Assembly (NCBI GenBank): GCA_905206365.1
Contig: CAJLHF010000005.1
Location: 25,272 to 89,271 of the forward strand
Source of the DNA: an uncultured Sutterella sp.
GTDB lineage: Bacteria > Pseudomonadota > Gammaproteobacteria > Burkholderiales > Burkholderiaceae_F
Length of the DNA stretch: 64,000 nucleotides
Direction: 5' to 3'
Shown here: piece by piece, positions 35,000 to 44,191 of the stretch
Layout of the letters: every line of letters starts with the position of its first letter
Numbering within the stretch: position 1 is the stretch's first letter
The notes under the pieces: generated by a model
What the model saw: the letters and a program-made list of their open reading frames with translations, nothing else
Database searches by the model: none
Told to the model about the DNA's origin: nothing
Position numbers and translations under genes: made by a program

Positions 35000-36142
35000 A
35001 TGTCCGTTTCGATTTCCCGACGCCGTTTGCTCGGCTCCTCTTCGGCCGCGCTTGCAGCCGCCGCCGCGCCCTTCGGCGCTCTTCTTTCGTCGCCCGCCGC
35101 CGCGGCGGTGACCGAGGCGACGAAATCCTCGTTCGAACACCCCCTCACGCAACGCACCGTCGCCGAGATGCTCGCCATGAGTCCCGTCGACATGGCGCGC
35201 GAAAGTCGTCTCGTCTCGGCCGCTTTCCGCGTGCTCGTCGACGCGGCGGAACACCTTCGGGACGAAGCCGTGCGCAACACCGTCCTTGCGATCCTGAACG
35301 ACCCCGTCCCGACCGTGGCCGACACGGACGAGAACAAGGTGCTCGCGGCCCTCAAGGCCGAGGGCCTGATCGATGCGGATCGCGCCGAACTCTTTCCGAC
35401 CGTCACGCAAAAGGGCCGTGCGGAGCAGCCCTTCTGGAGCGCTCCGGGTTCGGGGTACGCGAGCCACCACGCCTATCCCGGAGGCCTTGCGACCCACTGC
35501 GCGCTCAACGTCCTTTCGGCCGTGCGCCTTCTTGAAAACTACGATTCCGTCTTCGACTGCGACCTCGATTACGACGCCGCCGTGGGCGGAGAACTCCTTC
35601 ACGACCTTCACAAGCCCTGGGTCTTTGCGTGGCAGCCGGACGGTTCCTCGCGCGTTGAAAAGCCCTTGGCGAAGACGGGCGAACACCACGTGCTGAGTCT
35701 TGCGGAATCGATGAAGCGGGGACTTCCGGCCCGCGTCGTCGCGGCACAGGCCGCGGCGCACGACCACCCCGGAACGCCCGCGGGCGAAGCGCTTGTCGTC
35801 GGTTGGATCCGCGCGGCCGCCCTCATCGCGGGGGTCGACCCCGTCGAACGCGGGTTCCTCGCCGCGGACGGGAAGACCCTGCCCCTTCCGCGTCGCAGCG
35901 AAGGCTTCGTCGTGCACCTTGCGGACCACGACTTCGTTCTTTCGGGTCCCGCCTGTCAGTGGAGCCTCCCCGCCCTGAAGAAGCTCGCCGCGTCGACCTA
36001 CGGGTTGACGAGCGACAAGGACTTCAACAGCTTCCGCAACTACGTGTTTGCGAATCTCTCCGCGATGCGCGTCTGGGCGCTTCTCTCGAACTCGGGCGAA
36101 GCCGCGCTCGCCGCGGACGTCGCACGAATTCTCAAGGCCTGA
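35000..36142 (+). CDS. Tat-exported HD-domain-like protein
   Basis: Codes for 380 residues. The N-terminus is a twin-arginine-like signal ([20 protein letters not shown] ending near AAA). The mature part has a metal-binding-type arrangement reminiscent of HD hydrolases: [20 protein letters not shown], then [14 protein letters not shown], then [16 protein letters not shown] and AAHDHPG. HD domains usually hydrolyse phosphate esters in the cytoplasm, so a periplasmic member is unusual. The ATG at 35000 was chosen for the signal; 34991 is equally possible. It lies 130 bp before the alkaline phosphatase gene. Substrate unknown. Confidence 0.75.
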   Translation: MSVSISRRRLLGSSSAALAAAAAPFGALLSSPAAAAVTEATKSSFEHPLTQRTVAEMLAMSPVDMARESRLVSAAFRVLVDAAEHLRDEAVRNTVLAILNDPVPTVADTDENKVLAALKAEGLIDADRAELFPTVTQKGRAEQPFWSAPGSGYASHHAYPGGLATHCALNVLSAVRLLENYDSVFDCDLDYDAAVGGELLHDLHKPWVFAWQPDGSSRVEKPLAKTGEHHVLSLAESMKRGLPARVVAAQAAAHDHPGTPAGEALVVGWIRAAALIAGVDPVERGFLAADGKTLPLPRRSEGFVVHLADHDFVLSGPACQWSLPALKKLAASTYGLTSDKDFNSFRNYVFANLSAMRVWALLSNSGEAALAADVARILKA

Positions 36143-36272
36143 CGCCGTCGTCAACACCATCGAATCGGGCGCGTCTCGTGCGTCGTCGACTTCAGCGCGC
36201 CCGAGGTCGTTCGGGACGATGCGGAACACGATTCCGCCGTCCCGGCCACATTGCATACAGGATGATATTGCC

Positions 36273-37700
36273 ATGATCCGTACTTTCAAGTTCGCCGCCG
36301 TTGCTCTCGCGGCCGCCTCCGCTTTCGCCGCCTTCGGCACGGCCAACGCCGCCGACACCTTCCCGACGATCGAACGCGCCGCCAAGGGCGACATCACCGC
36401 CTGGGGCGGTGCGCGCCGCCTGCAGGGCGACCAGACCGAACTCGTCCGTCAATCCCTCTCGAACAAGATCGCGAAGAACGTCATCATTCTGATCGGCGAC
36501 GGGATGGGCGACAGCGAAATCACCGCCGCGCGCAACTTCGCGCACGGTGCGGGCGGATTCTTCCCCGGCCTCGACGCTCTGCCCCTCACGGGCCAGTACA
36601 CGCACTACTCGCTCGACCCGAAGACGAAGAAGCCCCGCTACGTGACGGACTCGGCGGCTTCGGCGACCGCCTGGAACACGGGGGTCAAGAGCTACAACGG
36701 CGCGATCGGCGTCGACGTGAACGGCAAGCCCCACGTGTCGATTCTCGAACTCGCGAAGAAGGCCGGCAAAGCGACGGGCAACGTCTCCACCGCCGAGCTT
36801 CAGGACGCCACGCCCGCCGCCGTCGTCGCGCACGTCACGCACCGCAAGTGCTACGGCCCGAACGCGACGAGCGAAAAGTGCCCGAAGGAAGCCGCCGAAA
36901 ACGGCGGCATCGGCTCCATTACGGAACAGTTCATCAAGATGCGCGCCGACGTGACGCTCGGCGGCGGCATGAAGAGCTTCAAGGAAGTCGCCAAGGGCGG
37001 CGAATTCAAGGGCAAGGTGCTCCTTGACGCCGCGCGCGAAGCGGGTTATCAAATCGTCACGAACACGGCCGAAATGCAGGCCCTCACGGCCGCCGATTCG
37101 ACGAAGCCCGTTCTCGGGCTTTTTGCCGAAGGCAACATGCCCGTGCGCCTCAACGGTCCGAAGGCCACCTACCACGGCAACCTCGACAAACCCGCGATCG
37201 TCTGCGAAAAGAATCCGAAGCGCACGGCCGACCATCCGACGCTCGCTCAGATGACCGAAAAGGCGATCGAACTCTTGAAGACGAATCCGAACGGCTTCTT
37301 CCTCCAGGTCGAAGGCGCGTCGATCGACAAGGAAGACCACAAGGCCAATCCCTGCGGCCAGTTCGGCGAAACGGTCGACCTCGACGAAGCCGTGAAGGTC
37401 GCGCTCGACTTCGCGAAGAAGGACGGCAATACGCTTGTGATCGTGACGGCCGACCACGCTCACTCCTGCCAGATCGTCTATCAGGACACGAAGGCCCCGG
37501 GCCTCACCGCTTCGGTGATGACCGCCGACGGCGCCCCGATGACGGTCTCCTACGGCAACAGCGAAATCGAAGGCGACCAGGGTCACACGGGCACGCAGCT
37601 GCGCGTGGCGGCCTACGGTCCGCACGCCGCCAACGTGACGGGTCTCACCGACCAGACCGACCTCTTCTTCACGATGCGCGACGCCATGGGCCTCCGATAA
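36273..37700 (+). CDS. phoA: Periplasmic alkaline phosphatase
   Basis: A 475-residue alkaline phosphatase with a Sec signal peptide ([20 protein letters not shown]...ANA). The nucleophile is Ser127 in [14 protein letters not shown]. Metal sites are seen as [15 protein letters not shown] near 69-83, [14 protein letters not shown], and VTADHAHSC. It releases phosphate from phosphomonoesters in the periplasm. No Pho-box could be identified by eye upstream. A strong terminator follows at 37788. Confidence 0.9.
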   Translation: MIRTFKFAAVALAAASAFAAFGTANAADTFPTIERAAKGDITAWGGARRLQGDQTELVRQSLSNKIAKNVIILIGDGMGDSEITAARNFAHGAGGFFPGLDALPLTGQYTHYSLDPKTKKPRYVTDSAASATAWNTGVKSYNGAIGVDVNGKPHVSILELAKKAGKATGNVSTAELQDATPAAVVAHVTHRKCYGPNATSEKCPKEAAENGGIGSITEQFIKMRADVTLGGGMKSFKEVAKGGEFKGKVLLDAAREAGYQIVTNTAEMQALTAADSTKPVLGLFAEGNMPVRLNGPKATYHGNLDKPAIVCEKNPKRTADHPTLAQMTEKAIELLKTNPNGFFLQVEGASIDKEDHKANPCGQFGETVDLDEAVKVALDFAKKDGNTLVIVTADHAHSCQIVYQDTKAPGLTASVMTADGAPMTVSYGNSEIEGDQGHTGTQLRVAAYGPHAANVTGLTDQTDLFFTMRDAMGLR

Positions 37701-37787
37701 CGATCGTCGCGAACGGCACCCGGGGCAAAACCGGCCGCCCCGGGGAGCCGGAAGAGCCCGACGGTCCGGGCGCAAAGCCCGAAGCCC

Positions 37788-37826
37788 CCGAAACGCCCGC
37801 CCGAAAGCGCGGGCGTTTCGGTTTTC
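37788..37826 (+). terminator. Terminator after phoA
   Basis: CCGAAACGCCCGC (37788-37800) pairs with GCGGGCGTTTCGG (37809-37821), followed by TTTTC. Confidence 0.85.
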
Positions 37827-37977
37827 GGCTTTCAGAGTCTTCGCCGACATACCGGCCGTGCACGTTCGTTTCCCCCGAACGTGCGTTTTCTTCGCGTCCC
37901 CCGTTTTTCAGCGGAGAGCGCTAGAATTTCACCCCCTTAACGTTTTCCCTAATTCCCTTCTTTCCCTCGTTTTCCCC

Positions 37978-39213
37978 ATGACCGACCGCACGCTCCCTCG
38001 GGAAGGTCTCCGGGCGTGGCTTCCCGTTCTCGGCCTCGCCTTCGCCGCCTTCACCTTCAACACCTCCGAATTTCTCCCCGTGGGGCTTTTGCCCGACATG
38101 GCCGCGGGGCTCGGCGAAACCGTCTCCGATACGGGCCTCATCATCACGGGCTACGCCTGGGTGGTGGCGATCATGTCGCTTCCTTTGACGCTCCTCACCG
38201 CGAAAATCGAACGCCGCAAACTTCTTCTCGGTCTCATCGCGGTCTTTGCGCTTTGCCACGTGGTCGTGCTGTGGACGAACACGTTCGAGTCGCTCCTCGC
38301 GGCCCGCATCGGGGTTGCGTTCACGCACTCCGTTTTCTGGTCGATCATGACGCCGCTTGCCGCCCGCATGGCCCCGCGCGGAAAGCGCGCCGTGGGGCTT
38401 GCGGCCGTGATGGGCGGAACGATCGTCGCGACCGTTCTGGGGGTTCCGATCGGCACCCAGCTCGGGCACTTCTTCGGGTGGCAGGAAGCGTTCTGCGTGA
38501 TCGGCGCCGCGGCCTTTGCGTGCCTCGTTCTCATTTGGGCGGTGTTGCCCGAATGTCCGAGCAACAAGGCGGGGTCGTTGGCGGCTTTGCCGGGACTTCT
38601 GAAGCGTCCCGCGCTTTTACAGCTCTATTTCCTTACGGCCGTCACCGTTCTCGGGCAGTTCACGGCCTACTCCTACGTGAGTCCCGTGCTGCAGCAGGCG
38701 GGTTACGGGGAATCGGACGTCGTCACGGTGCTCCTCGTTTTCGGCCTCGCGGGCATTCTCGGGACGGTCGTTTCAACAAAGACCGTGGACCGCTTCACGT
38801 CCGCAACGCTCACCGTGCCGCTCGTGGTGATCGCCGCGGTGCTTGCGCTATTCAACACCGCGGCACACCTCGGATATTCGGAACTTCTCATCCTCACCCT
38901 GTTCTGGGGCGCGGCCATGACGACCGTCTGCATGGCCTTCCAGACGGTGGTGCTCAACGTGGCTTCGGACGCCGCCGACATCGCGGTGTCGCTCTACTCG
39001 GGGATCTTCAACATCGGGATCGGCACCGGAGCCTTTACGGGAAGCCTCATTTCCGCCCGTTGGGGGTTCGAACCCGTTGCGCCCTCGGGGGCGGCGTTCG
39101 TGGCGGTGTCGGCCGTTCTGTGCCTTGTGCTCTGGGCGACGACGAAGTCGGCGGTACTGCCGGGAGGCGAAAAGCCCGCTTCGAGCACGGCGGGCGAAGA
39201 GGTTCCGCACTGA
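37978..39213 (+). CDS. MFS transporter, SotB-like sugar/drug exporter
   Basis: A 411-residue major-facilitator protein with 12 membrane segments. The first helix FAAFTFNTSEFLPVGLLPDM is the hallmark of the SotB (YdeA)/AraJ group, which exports sugars such as arabinose or drugs. The A-loop motif ERRKLLLGL follows segment 2, and GVPIGTQLGHFFGWQEAF is the family's loop at segment 5. The ATG at 37978 gives the usual short N-terminus. It stands alone between two terminators. Confidence 0.85.
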   Translation: MTDRTLPREGLRAWLPVLGLAFAAFTFNTSEFLPVGLLPDMAAGLGETVSDTGLIITGYAWVVAIMSLPLTLLTAKIERRKLLLGLIAVFALCHVVVLWTNTFESLLAARIGVAFTHSVFWSIMTPLAARMAPRGKRAVGLAAVMGGTIVATVLGVPIGTQLGHFFGWQEAFCVIGAAAFACLVLIWAVLPECPSNKAGSLAALPGLLKRPALLQLYFLTAVTVLGQFTAYSYVSPVLQQAGYGESDVVTVLLVFGLAGILGTVVSTKTVDRFTSATLTVPLVVIAAVLALFNTAAHLGYSELLILTLFWGAAMTTVCMAFQTVVLNVASDAADIAVSLYSGIFNIGIGTGAFTGSLISARWGFEPVAPSGAAFVAVSAVLCLVLWATTKSAVLPGGEKPASSTAGEEVPH

Positions 39214-39256
39214 GCCGCAGGAGATTGTTCCGACCCCGAAAGCCTCAAAAAAGCGA

Positions 39257-39296
39257 AAAAAGCCGCTTCGACCGCCGGTCGGGGCGGCTTTTCTTT
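39257..39296 (+). terminator. Terminator after the MFS exporter gene
   Basis: AAAAGCCGCTTCGACC (39257-39272) pairs with GGTCGGGGCGGCTTTT (39277-39292, one mismatch), followed by CTTTC. A second dyad (ACCGCCCCG with CGGGGCGGT, 39348-39377) lies nearer the convergent gene. Confidence 0.8.
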
Positions 39297-39425
39297 CGCG
39301 CGGACGCGACGGCGAAAAGGCGCCCTCCGGGATGCACCGATGCAAACCGCCCCGACGAAGCGATCGTGCGGGGCGGTCCGAGTGAGGGCTCCGTCGGGGC
39401 GTGCCCGCCGAAGTTCGGGGGCGGC

Positions 39426-40766
39426 TCAGCGCTCCAGAACGAGGAGCGCGTCGACGCGGTTGTCGGGGGTCATGCGCACGGCGTAGCGACGGCGCTTTCC
39501 CTGGAGAATCAGGTGGCGGTCGATCGCCTTCTGAAGGCGCGCGACGTCCTTTTCAAGACGAGCGACGACGGCGTCGTGCTCGTCCGCGAGGCGATCCGCA
39601 TCCTTCTTGACGGAGGCGACCAACGTCATCTGCGCTTCGTTCATGCCGCGCGATTCGACTTCGAGGGCTTGGAGGGCAATATTGCGGCTCTTGTCAAGAA
39701 GCGGATGCACGCTCGGGAATTCCTGCACGTTGAGGGCGATGCGCGAGGAGCACCGCATTCCGTGGATGTAGTCGTCGCTCGCGATAACGCGCATGAGCGC
39801 GATCGCACGCAGGAAGAGAACCGCGACTTCACGCTCGTCCATGAGCGCGATGCTTTCCGTGAGGGCGTGGTCCGCTTCGTCCGCGGTGCGGATCGTATTG
39901 ACGTAGGTCTTGAGCGCCGTGTCGATGCGGGCGTTGACGGCGCGCATCGCGGCCGCAAGCCGGTCGGCGCGTTCGGTGCGCTCCTGCGCACGACCCTCTT
40001 CGAGCCCCAGACGACGCACGTCGCGCGAGAGGTCGAAAAGTTCGTCCCAGCGATGCTTCCACTCGTGACCGCGCACGGCGGGAATGAAGAGCTTCAACTT
40101 TCGGAGGCGCTCTTCGATCACGTCGAGTTCTTTGCGCAGCTCCCCTTCGAGCTCGTGCTTTTGTTCGGCGGGGTCAAGAAGGTTGAAGAGACGGTGCACG
40201 GCCTGCGGCCCGCCCCAACTGTAGTCGGGAGCGCTCATGGGTTCGCCCATTTCCGCTCCCTCGCGCAGGGCGATGACGGAAAGGTCGTTCGAGGTGGCGT
40301 TCACGCGCGGCTCGAACCCCGCGGCAAGCGCGTTTTCAATGACGGGCGAAAAGCTCACCGCATAGGTGTCGGCGGCGAATTCGTCCTCGGGCTCCCAGGC
40401 GAGCACCGCGTTGTGCGCGAAGATCCCGTCGAATTCCTTTTTCTCATGGGGCTGCAACGCCACTTCGCGGTAGCCGGGCAACTCGATTTCGAGCGCGCGC
40501 TGCACGAAGAGTTCCGCCGACGTGACGTCGCCCGCCACCGTCGTGAAGGCGAGCATGTCGGGACGCAGCACCCCGACCGTCGGGCGCGCGGCTTCGGGTT
40601 CGGGCTTCGGCGCCTCGGGAACGCGCACGGACTTCGGGCGCGCACCCACACGTTCAATGCGACGGGCGGCCGCGGGTTTGCGGCGCAAAACCTGCCAGAC
40701 CACGCCCGCGCCGCAACCGACGACGCAGGCACCGAGAAGAAACGCGGTGATGAGAGAGTTGTCCAT
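39426..40766 (-). CDS. Membrane-anchored coiled-coil protein of unknown function
   Basis: A 446-residue protein with an N-terminal membrane anchor (LITAFLLGACVVGCGAGVVW) followed by a proline-rich linker and a long soluble region rich in helices and heptad-like charged stretches (EGELRKELDVIEERLRKLKL; DRLADEHDAVVARLEKDVAR). The middle contains SAPDYSWGGPQAVHRLFNLL. No family was recognised. The start with MDNSLITAF is chosen because the anchor begins there. Divergent from the aldo/keto reductase gene; the 375-bp gap shows no other gene and no clear promoter. Confidence 0.65.
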   Translation of the reverse strand: MDNSLITAFLLGACVVGCGAGVVWQVLRRKPAAARRIERVGARPKSVRVPEAPKPEPEAARPTVGVLRPDMLAFTTVAGDVTSAELFVQRALEIELPGYREVALQPHEKKEFDGIFAHNAVLAWEPEDEFAADTYAVSFSPVIENALAAGFEPRVNATSNDLSVIALREGAEMGEPMSAPDYSWGGPQAVHRLFNLLDPAEQKHELEGELRKELDVIEERLRKLKLFIPAVRGHEWKHRWDELFDLSRDVRRLGLEEGRAQERTERADRLAAAMRAVNARIDTALKTYVNTIRTADEADHALTESIALMDEREVAVLFLRAIALMRVIASDDYIHGMRCSSRIALNVQEFPSVHPLLDKSRNIALQALEVESRGMNEAQMTLVASVKKDADRLADEHDAVVARLEKDVARLQKAIDRHLILQGKRRRYAVRMTPDNRVDALLVLER

Positions 40767-41141
40767 AGAATCGGAGCTTTGGGAATCGTTTCGGCGGGCG
40801 GGTCTGCGCGCGCTGAAAACGTCGCGCGGCGCAAAACGGGCCCGCAGGCCCGAAAGAAACAAAAAGAGGTCCTCGAATTGTAGCCCGAACAGCGCTCGCT
40901 CAAATCCGTAAACCCCTCCCAGTACCTTGAAGCAACGCAGGTTTCGGCGGCATTGTCGGGGAGTCTCGGATTTGAACCGGGAGCGGGAAGCGCGTCGGGG
41001 CGATGCGGTGACGCTTCTTTGATTTCGCGCAAGGTTTTCCGAAGCCGGGCACGGTACCATAGGCGTCCTTACCGTCGATCGCCTTCTCAGGTGTCGTCGG
41101 CCTCATTCCTTCACGCAGACACTTGACCTCGGGACCGCCTC

Positions 41142-41996
41142 ATGCTCAATTTTCAGAATCACACGCTTGAACTCGCCAACGGCGTTCAGATGCCGATCAT
41201 CGGTTTCGGCACCTGGCAGATTCCGCTCAACGAACACTTCACCTCGAGCGTTCAGACGGCGATCCAAATCGGGTACCGTCACTTCGACACGGCTCAGATT
41301 TACAACAACGCACAGCTCCTCGGCGAGGCGATTCGCGATTCGGGCGTGCCGCGCTCGGAATTCTTCATCACGATGAAACTCTGGACCTCGCACCGCTCCT
41401 ACGAGTGCGCGATCGAGGGGTTCGAGCAGATTCTGGAACAGCTCCAGATGGAGTACGTCGACCTTCTGCTCATTCACTGGCCCGCCTCCCAGGGAGAAGC
41501 CGTCGTGTGGCAGGCGCAGAATTTCGGCGCGTGGCGCGCGCTCGAAACGATCTACGCGCAAAAGCGTGCTCGGGCAATCGGCCTTGCGAACTTCCTTCCG
41601 CACCACCTCGTGCCGCTTTTGACGCGTGCGAGCGTCGCGCCGATGGTCAATCAGTTGGAAAGCCACCCGGGCTACACGCAGTTCCGTGCCGTGGGTTTTT
41701 CGCTTGCGAACCGCATCCCCGTGCAGAGCTGGAGCCCGCTCGGACGCGGCACGCTCCTGCGTCATCCCCTCATGATCGAAATTGCGCAGGCCCACGGCGT
41801 CACGCCCGCGCAGGTGGCTCTGCGCTGGAGTCTCCAACACGGCCTCTGCCCGATCCCGAAGGCGACCGAATTGCGTCACCAGCAGGAAAATCTCCGCATC
41901 TGGCACTTCGAACTCACGCCCGAAGAAATGAAGGCCCTCGACACGATGCCGCAAACGGCGTTCTCGGGACTTCACCCGGATACGGTGACGTTCTGA
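41142..41996 (+). CDS. Aldo/keto reductase (AKR5-type)
   Basis: Encodes 284 residues of the TIM-barrel aldo/keto reductase family, which reduces aldehydes and ketones with NADPH. The catalytic tetrad is visible: Asp and Tyr in FDTAQIYNN (near 46-54), Lys in FFITMKLW and His in LLLIHWPA. The C-terminal phosphate-binding stretch PIPKATELRHQQENL is as in 2,5-diketogluconate reductases. Cytoplasmic, substrate unknown. Two strong terminators follow. Confidence 0.87.
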   Translation: MLNFQNHTLELANGVQMPIIGFGTWQIPLNEHFTSSVQTAIQIGYRHFDTAQIYNNAQLLGEAIRDSGVPRSEFFITMKLWTSHRSYECAIEGFEQILEQLQMEYVDLLLIHWPASQGEAVVWQAQNFGAWRALETIYAQKRARAIGLANFLPHHLVPLLTRASVAPMVNQLESHPGYTQFRAVGFSLANRIPVQSWSPLGRGTLLRHPLMIEIAQAHGVTPAQVALRWSLQHGLCPIPKATELRHQQENLRIWHFELTPEEMKALDTMPQTAFSGLHPDTVTF

Positions 41997-42063
41997 GAAA
42001 GATTCGGGGGAGCTCCGGCCGTTCCCGCAGCTCCCGATACGCTCGGTGCGTTCGAAGCACCCG

Positions 42064-42090
42064 AAGCCCCGGCTCGACCGGGGCTTGTTC
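42064..42090 (+). terminator. Terminator after aldo/keto reductase gene
   Basis: AAGCCCCGG (42064-42072) pairs with CCGGGGCTT (42078-42086), followed by GTTCGTTT. Confidence 0.7.
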
Positions 42091-42100
42091 GTTTGAGAGA

Positions 42101-42139
42101 AAAAAAGCCGCTCGAATGCGCTTCGAGCGGCTTTTTTCG
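42101..42139. terminator. Bidirectional terminator between aldo/keto reductase and metQ genes
   Basis: AAAAAAGCCGCTCGAA (42101-42116) pairs with TTCGAGCGGCTTTTTT (42122-42137). Confidence 0.9.
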
Positions 42140-42167
42140 ATTTACGAGGTTCGGACGACGTCCGGGA

Positions 42168-42998
42168 TCAGAACGCCGGCACCACCGCGCCCTGATACTT
42201 CTCTTCGAGGAACTTCTTCACGTCGGGCGTCGTGAGAGCGGCCTTCAGCTTCGCGATTTCGGGGCGGTTTTCGTCGCCCGCACGCACGGCCACGATGTTG
42301 GCGTAGGGCGAATCCTTCGCTTCGATGGCGATCGCGTCCTTCACGGGGTTGAGGTTCGCGCCGAGGGCGAAGTTGGAGTTGATGACCGCAAGCGCCACGT
42401 CGTCGAGCGAACGGGGAAGCTGCGCGGCTTCGATTTCGACGAACTTCAGGTTCTTCGGATTCGAAACGACGTCCGCGACGGTGGCAAGCACCCCGACGCC
42501 GTCCTTGAGTTTGATGAGGCCCGCCGTTTCAAGCACCTTCAGAGCGCGCCCGCCGTTCGTCGGGTCGTTCGGGATCGCAACCTTGGCACCGTCGGGCGTG
42601 TCGGCCACAGCCTTCACGCTCTTCGAATAGACGCCCATCGGTTCGATGTGAACGGCCACGAGCGAGGCGAGCTTCAGACCGCGCTGCGCCGAGAAGTCGT
42701 CGAGGTAGGGCTTGTGCTGGAAGAAGTTCGCGTCGAGCTCCTTGTCGTTCAAGGAAAGGTTCGGCTGGACGTAGTCGCTGAATTCGACGATCTTGAGCTT
42801 GACCCCCTGAGCCTTCAGCGCGGGTTCCACGAAGCGGATGATGTCGGCGTGCGGCACGGGCGAAACGCCGATCGAAAGGGTGGTCGTACCGTCGGCCGCC
42901 TTCGGGGCTTCGGCGGGAGCCTTGTCGCCGCAACCGGCGAGCGTCAGGGCAAAACCGGCGGCCACGGCCGCGGAGGCGAAGAATTTGGTGAACGTCAT
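42168..42998 (-). CDS. metQ: MetQ/NlpA-family substrate-binding lipoprotein
   Basis: A 276-residue lipoprotein. Signal with lipobox LTLAGC and lipid-modified Cys near residue 23, then the NlpA domain: LSIGVSPVPHADIIRFVEPA, FSDYVQPNLSLNDKELDANF, FQHKPYLDDF, VAIPNDPTNGGRALKVLE and the late KDSPYANIVAVRAGDE. This is the methionine ABC-importer binding protein family, anchored to the outer face of the inner membrane. The permease and ATPase genes (metI, metN) are not adjacent, so it is an orphan copy and could bind another amino acid or peptide. GGAGA precedes the chosen ATG; a start nine residues earlier is less likely. Confidence 0.87.
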   Translation of the reverse strand: MTFTKFFASAAVAAGFALTLAGCGDKAPAEAPKAADGTTTLSIGVSPVPHADIIRFVEPALKAQGVKLKIVEFSDYVQPNLSLNDKELDANFFQHKPYLDDFSAQRGLKLASLVAVHIEPMGVYSKSVKAVADTPDGAKVAIPNDPTNGGRALKVLETAGLIKLKDGVGVLATVADVVSNPKNLKFVEIEAAQLPRSLDDVALAVINSNFALGANLNPVKDAIAIEAKDSPYANIVAVRAGDENRPEIAKLKAALTTPDVKKFLEEKYQGAVVPAF

Positions 42999-43247
42999 GA
43001 TGTGCATCTCCAAGAGATTCGTTTTCTGAGAATGGATTTCAACGGGGGGCGAAACCCCCTCTTCGGAGCGCAGAGTTCGGCCGAACGCGTCACTTGAAAG
43101 TCCGGAGAGGATCCGGCAGACGACTCGGCGTTTTTCTTATGGATGAACCTGGCGGCCGACCCCCGCGGGGCGGCGTAAGTCGAAGTGTACGCCCGATTGC
43201 GGGGAGTGCGGGGCGGGCCGACGACGAAAAGGTACAAAGTCGTTTCG

Positions 43248-43272
43248 GTTTCTTGAGGTATTACCTCGAAAC
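43248..43272. promoter_or_regulatory. 25-bp interrupted palindrome, operator candidate
   Basis: GTTTC, two bases, GAGGTA, T, TACCTC, GAAAC: the inner 6-bp arms are perfect about a single base and the outer 5-bp arms pair with a 2-nt offset. It sits in the 596-bp gap between metQ (minus) and the small gene at 43595 (plus). The arms could form a hairpin or a repressor site. The rest of the gap shows no gene. Confidence 0.5.
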
Positions 43273-43594
43273 AAGGGTTTTTACCCGCTTCTTCACTTCC
43301 TTCCCGCCCCGAACCCTCCGACGCCCGTCGTCGCGGGTGTGTACGCCGATGCGGGGTGGATCAAAAATTTCCGAAAAATCACCCACCCCCGAAGCGAGTC
43401 AAAACCCCGTCGAATTTTCTCTTCGCGCCTCTCGCGCGGGGCGCTTTCGGTCCGCATACTGGTCTTCGAACAAACGTTTTTTCTTCCACGTGCGTCGCCT
43501 TTTCCCCGCCCGAAAGCGTTCCCTTTGTTTCGCGGCCTCGACCCGAAAAGGTCGATCGGACCGTACGCACGCCTTTTTCTTCGGGTAATTCGCC

Positions 43595-44065
43595 ATGCAA
43601 CAGTCCGCTTCCCATCCTTTCCCGCCGCTTCACGCACATCCCTTCGATCGGGCGATCACGAACGTCTTCGGCCGGTCGCTTTTCGGCCTTGCCGAAGACA
43701 TCGAACTCGTGTCGCGCGCCAATCTGCCGAAGTCCGCCAAGAGCCTCGAGCGACTCGGCGTTCACCCCGTGACGGCGCGACTCGTCTTCGAGGGGCTCGA
43801 AGCGTGCGGTCAGCTCGAACACATCCTGGTTTCCGAAGCGTTCGTTCTCGCCGTGTGCGCGATGACGAAGGCCGACAATCCCGAGGCGCCCGCCATGCGG
43901 GCGCACTTGGAGCGCGTGAAGGGGAGCGAATCCGTCGCCCTCATCGACCGCTGCAAGCGTGCGATCCGCGCGGGCTACCCCGACGCCGCGGCCGAGAACC
44001 GATTCGTATCGGGCCAGGCCGCGGCCTGGGCGCTTCGAAAGTCCCTGCGCGACGAAGCGGCCTGA
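43595..44065 (+). CDS. Hypothetical helical protein
   Basis: Encodes 156 residues, predicted all-helical with no signal peptide or membrane segment. Stretches such as LFGLAEDIELVSRANLPKSA and RLGVHPVTARLVFEGLEACG are coding-like in composition, and a terminator follows the stop by ~55 nt, supporting a real gene. No family was recognised and no ribosome site is evident. Neighbours metQ and thiC give no functional hint. Confidence 0.55.
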   Translation: MQQSASHPFPPLHAHPFDRAITNVFGRSLFGLAEDIELVSRANLPKSAKSLERLGVHPVTARLVFEGLEACGQLEHILVSEAFVLAVCAMTKADNPEAPAMRAHLERVKGSESVALIDRCKRAIRAGYPDAAAENRFVSGQAAAWALRKSLRDEAA

Positions 44066-44120
44066 CGGCTTAACGACTCTACAAGGGGCTTGAATAAGCA
44101 ACGGCATTGGTTCCTTGGGA

Positions 44121-44162
44121 CGAAGGCCCGGTTCGAAACATCGAACCGGGCCTTCGTCTTTT
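44121..44162. terminator. Strong bidirectional terminator before thiC end
   Basis: A perfect 16-bp stem, CGAAGGCCCGGTTCGA (44121-44136) with TCGAACCGGGCCTTCG (44141-44156), loop AACA, followed by TCTTTTC. Confidence 0.85.
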
Positions 44163-44191
44163 CCGGCGAACGCGTCGCACCGCGCCGTCGA

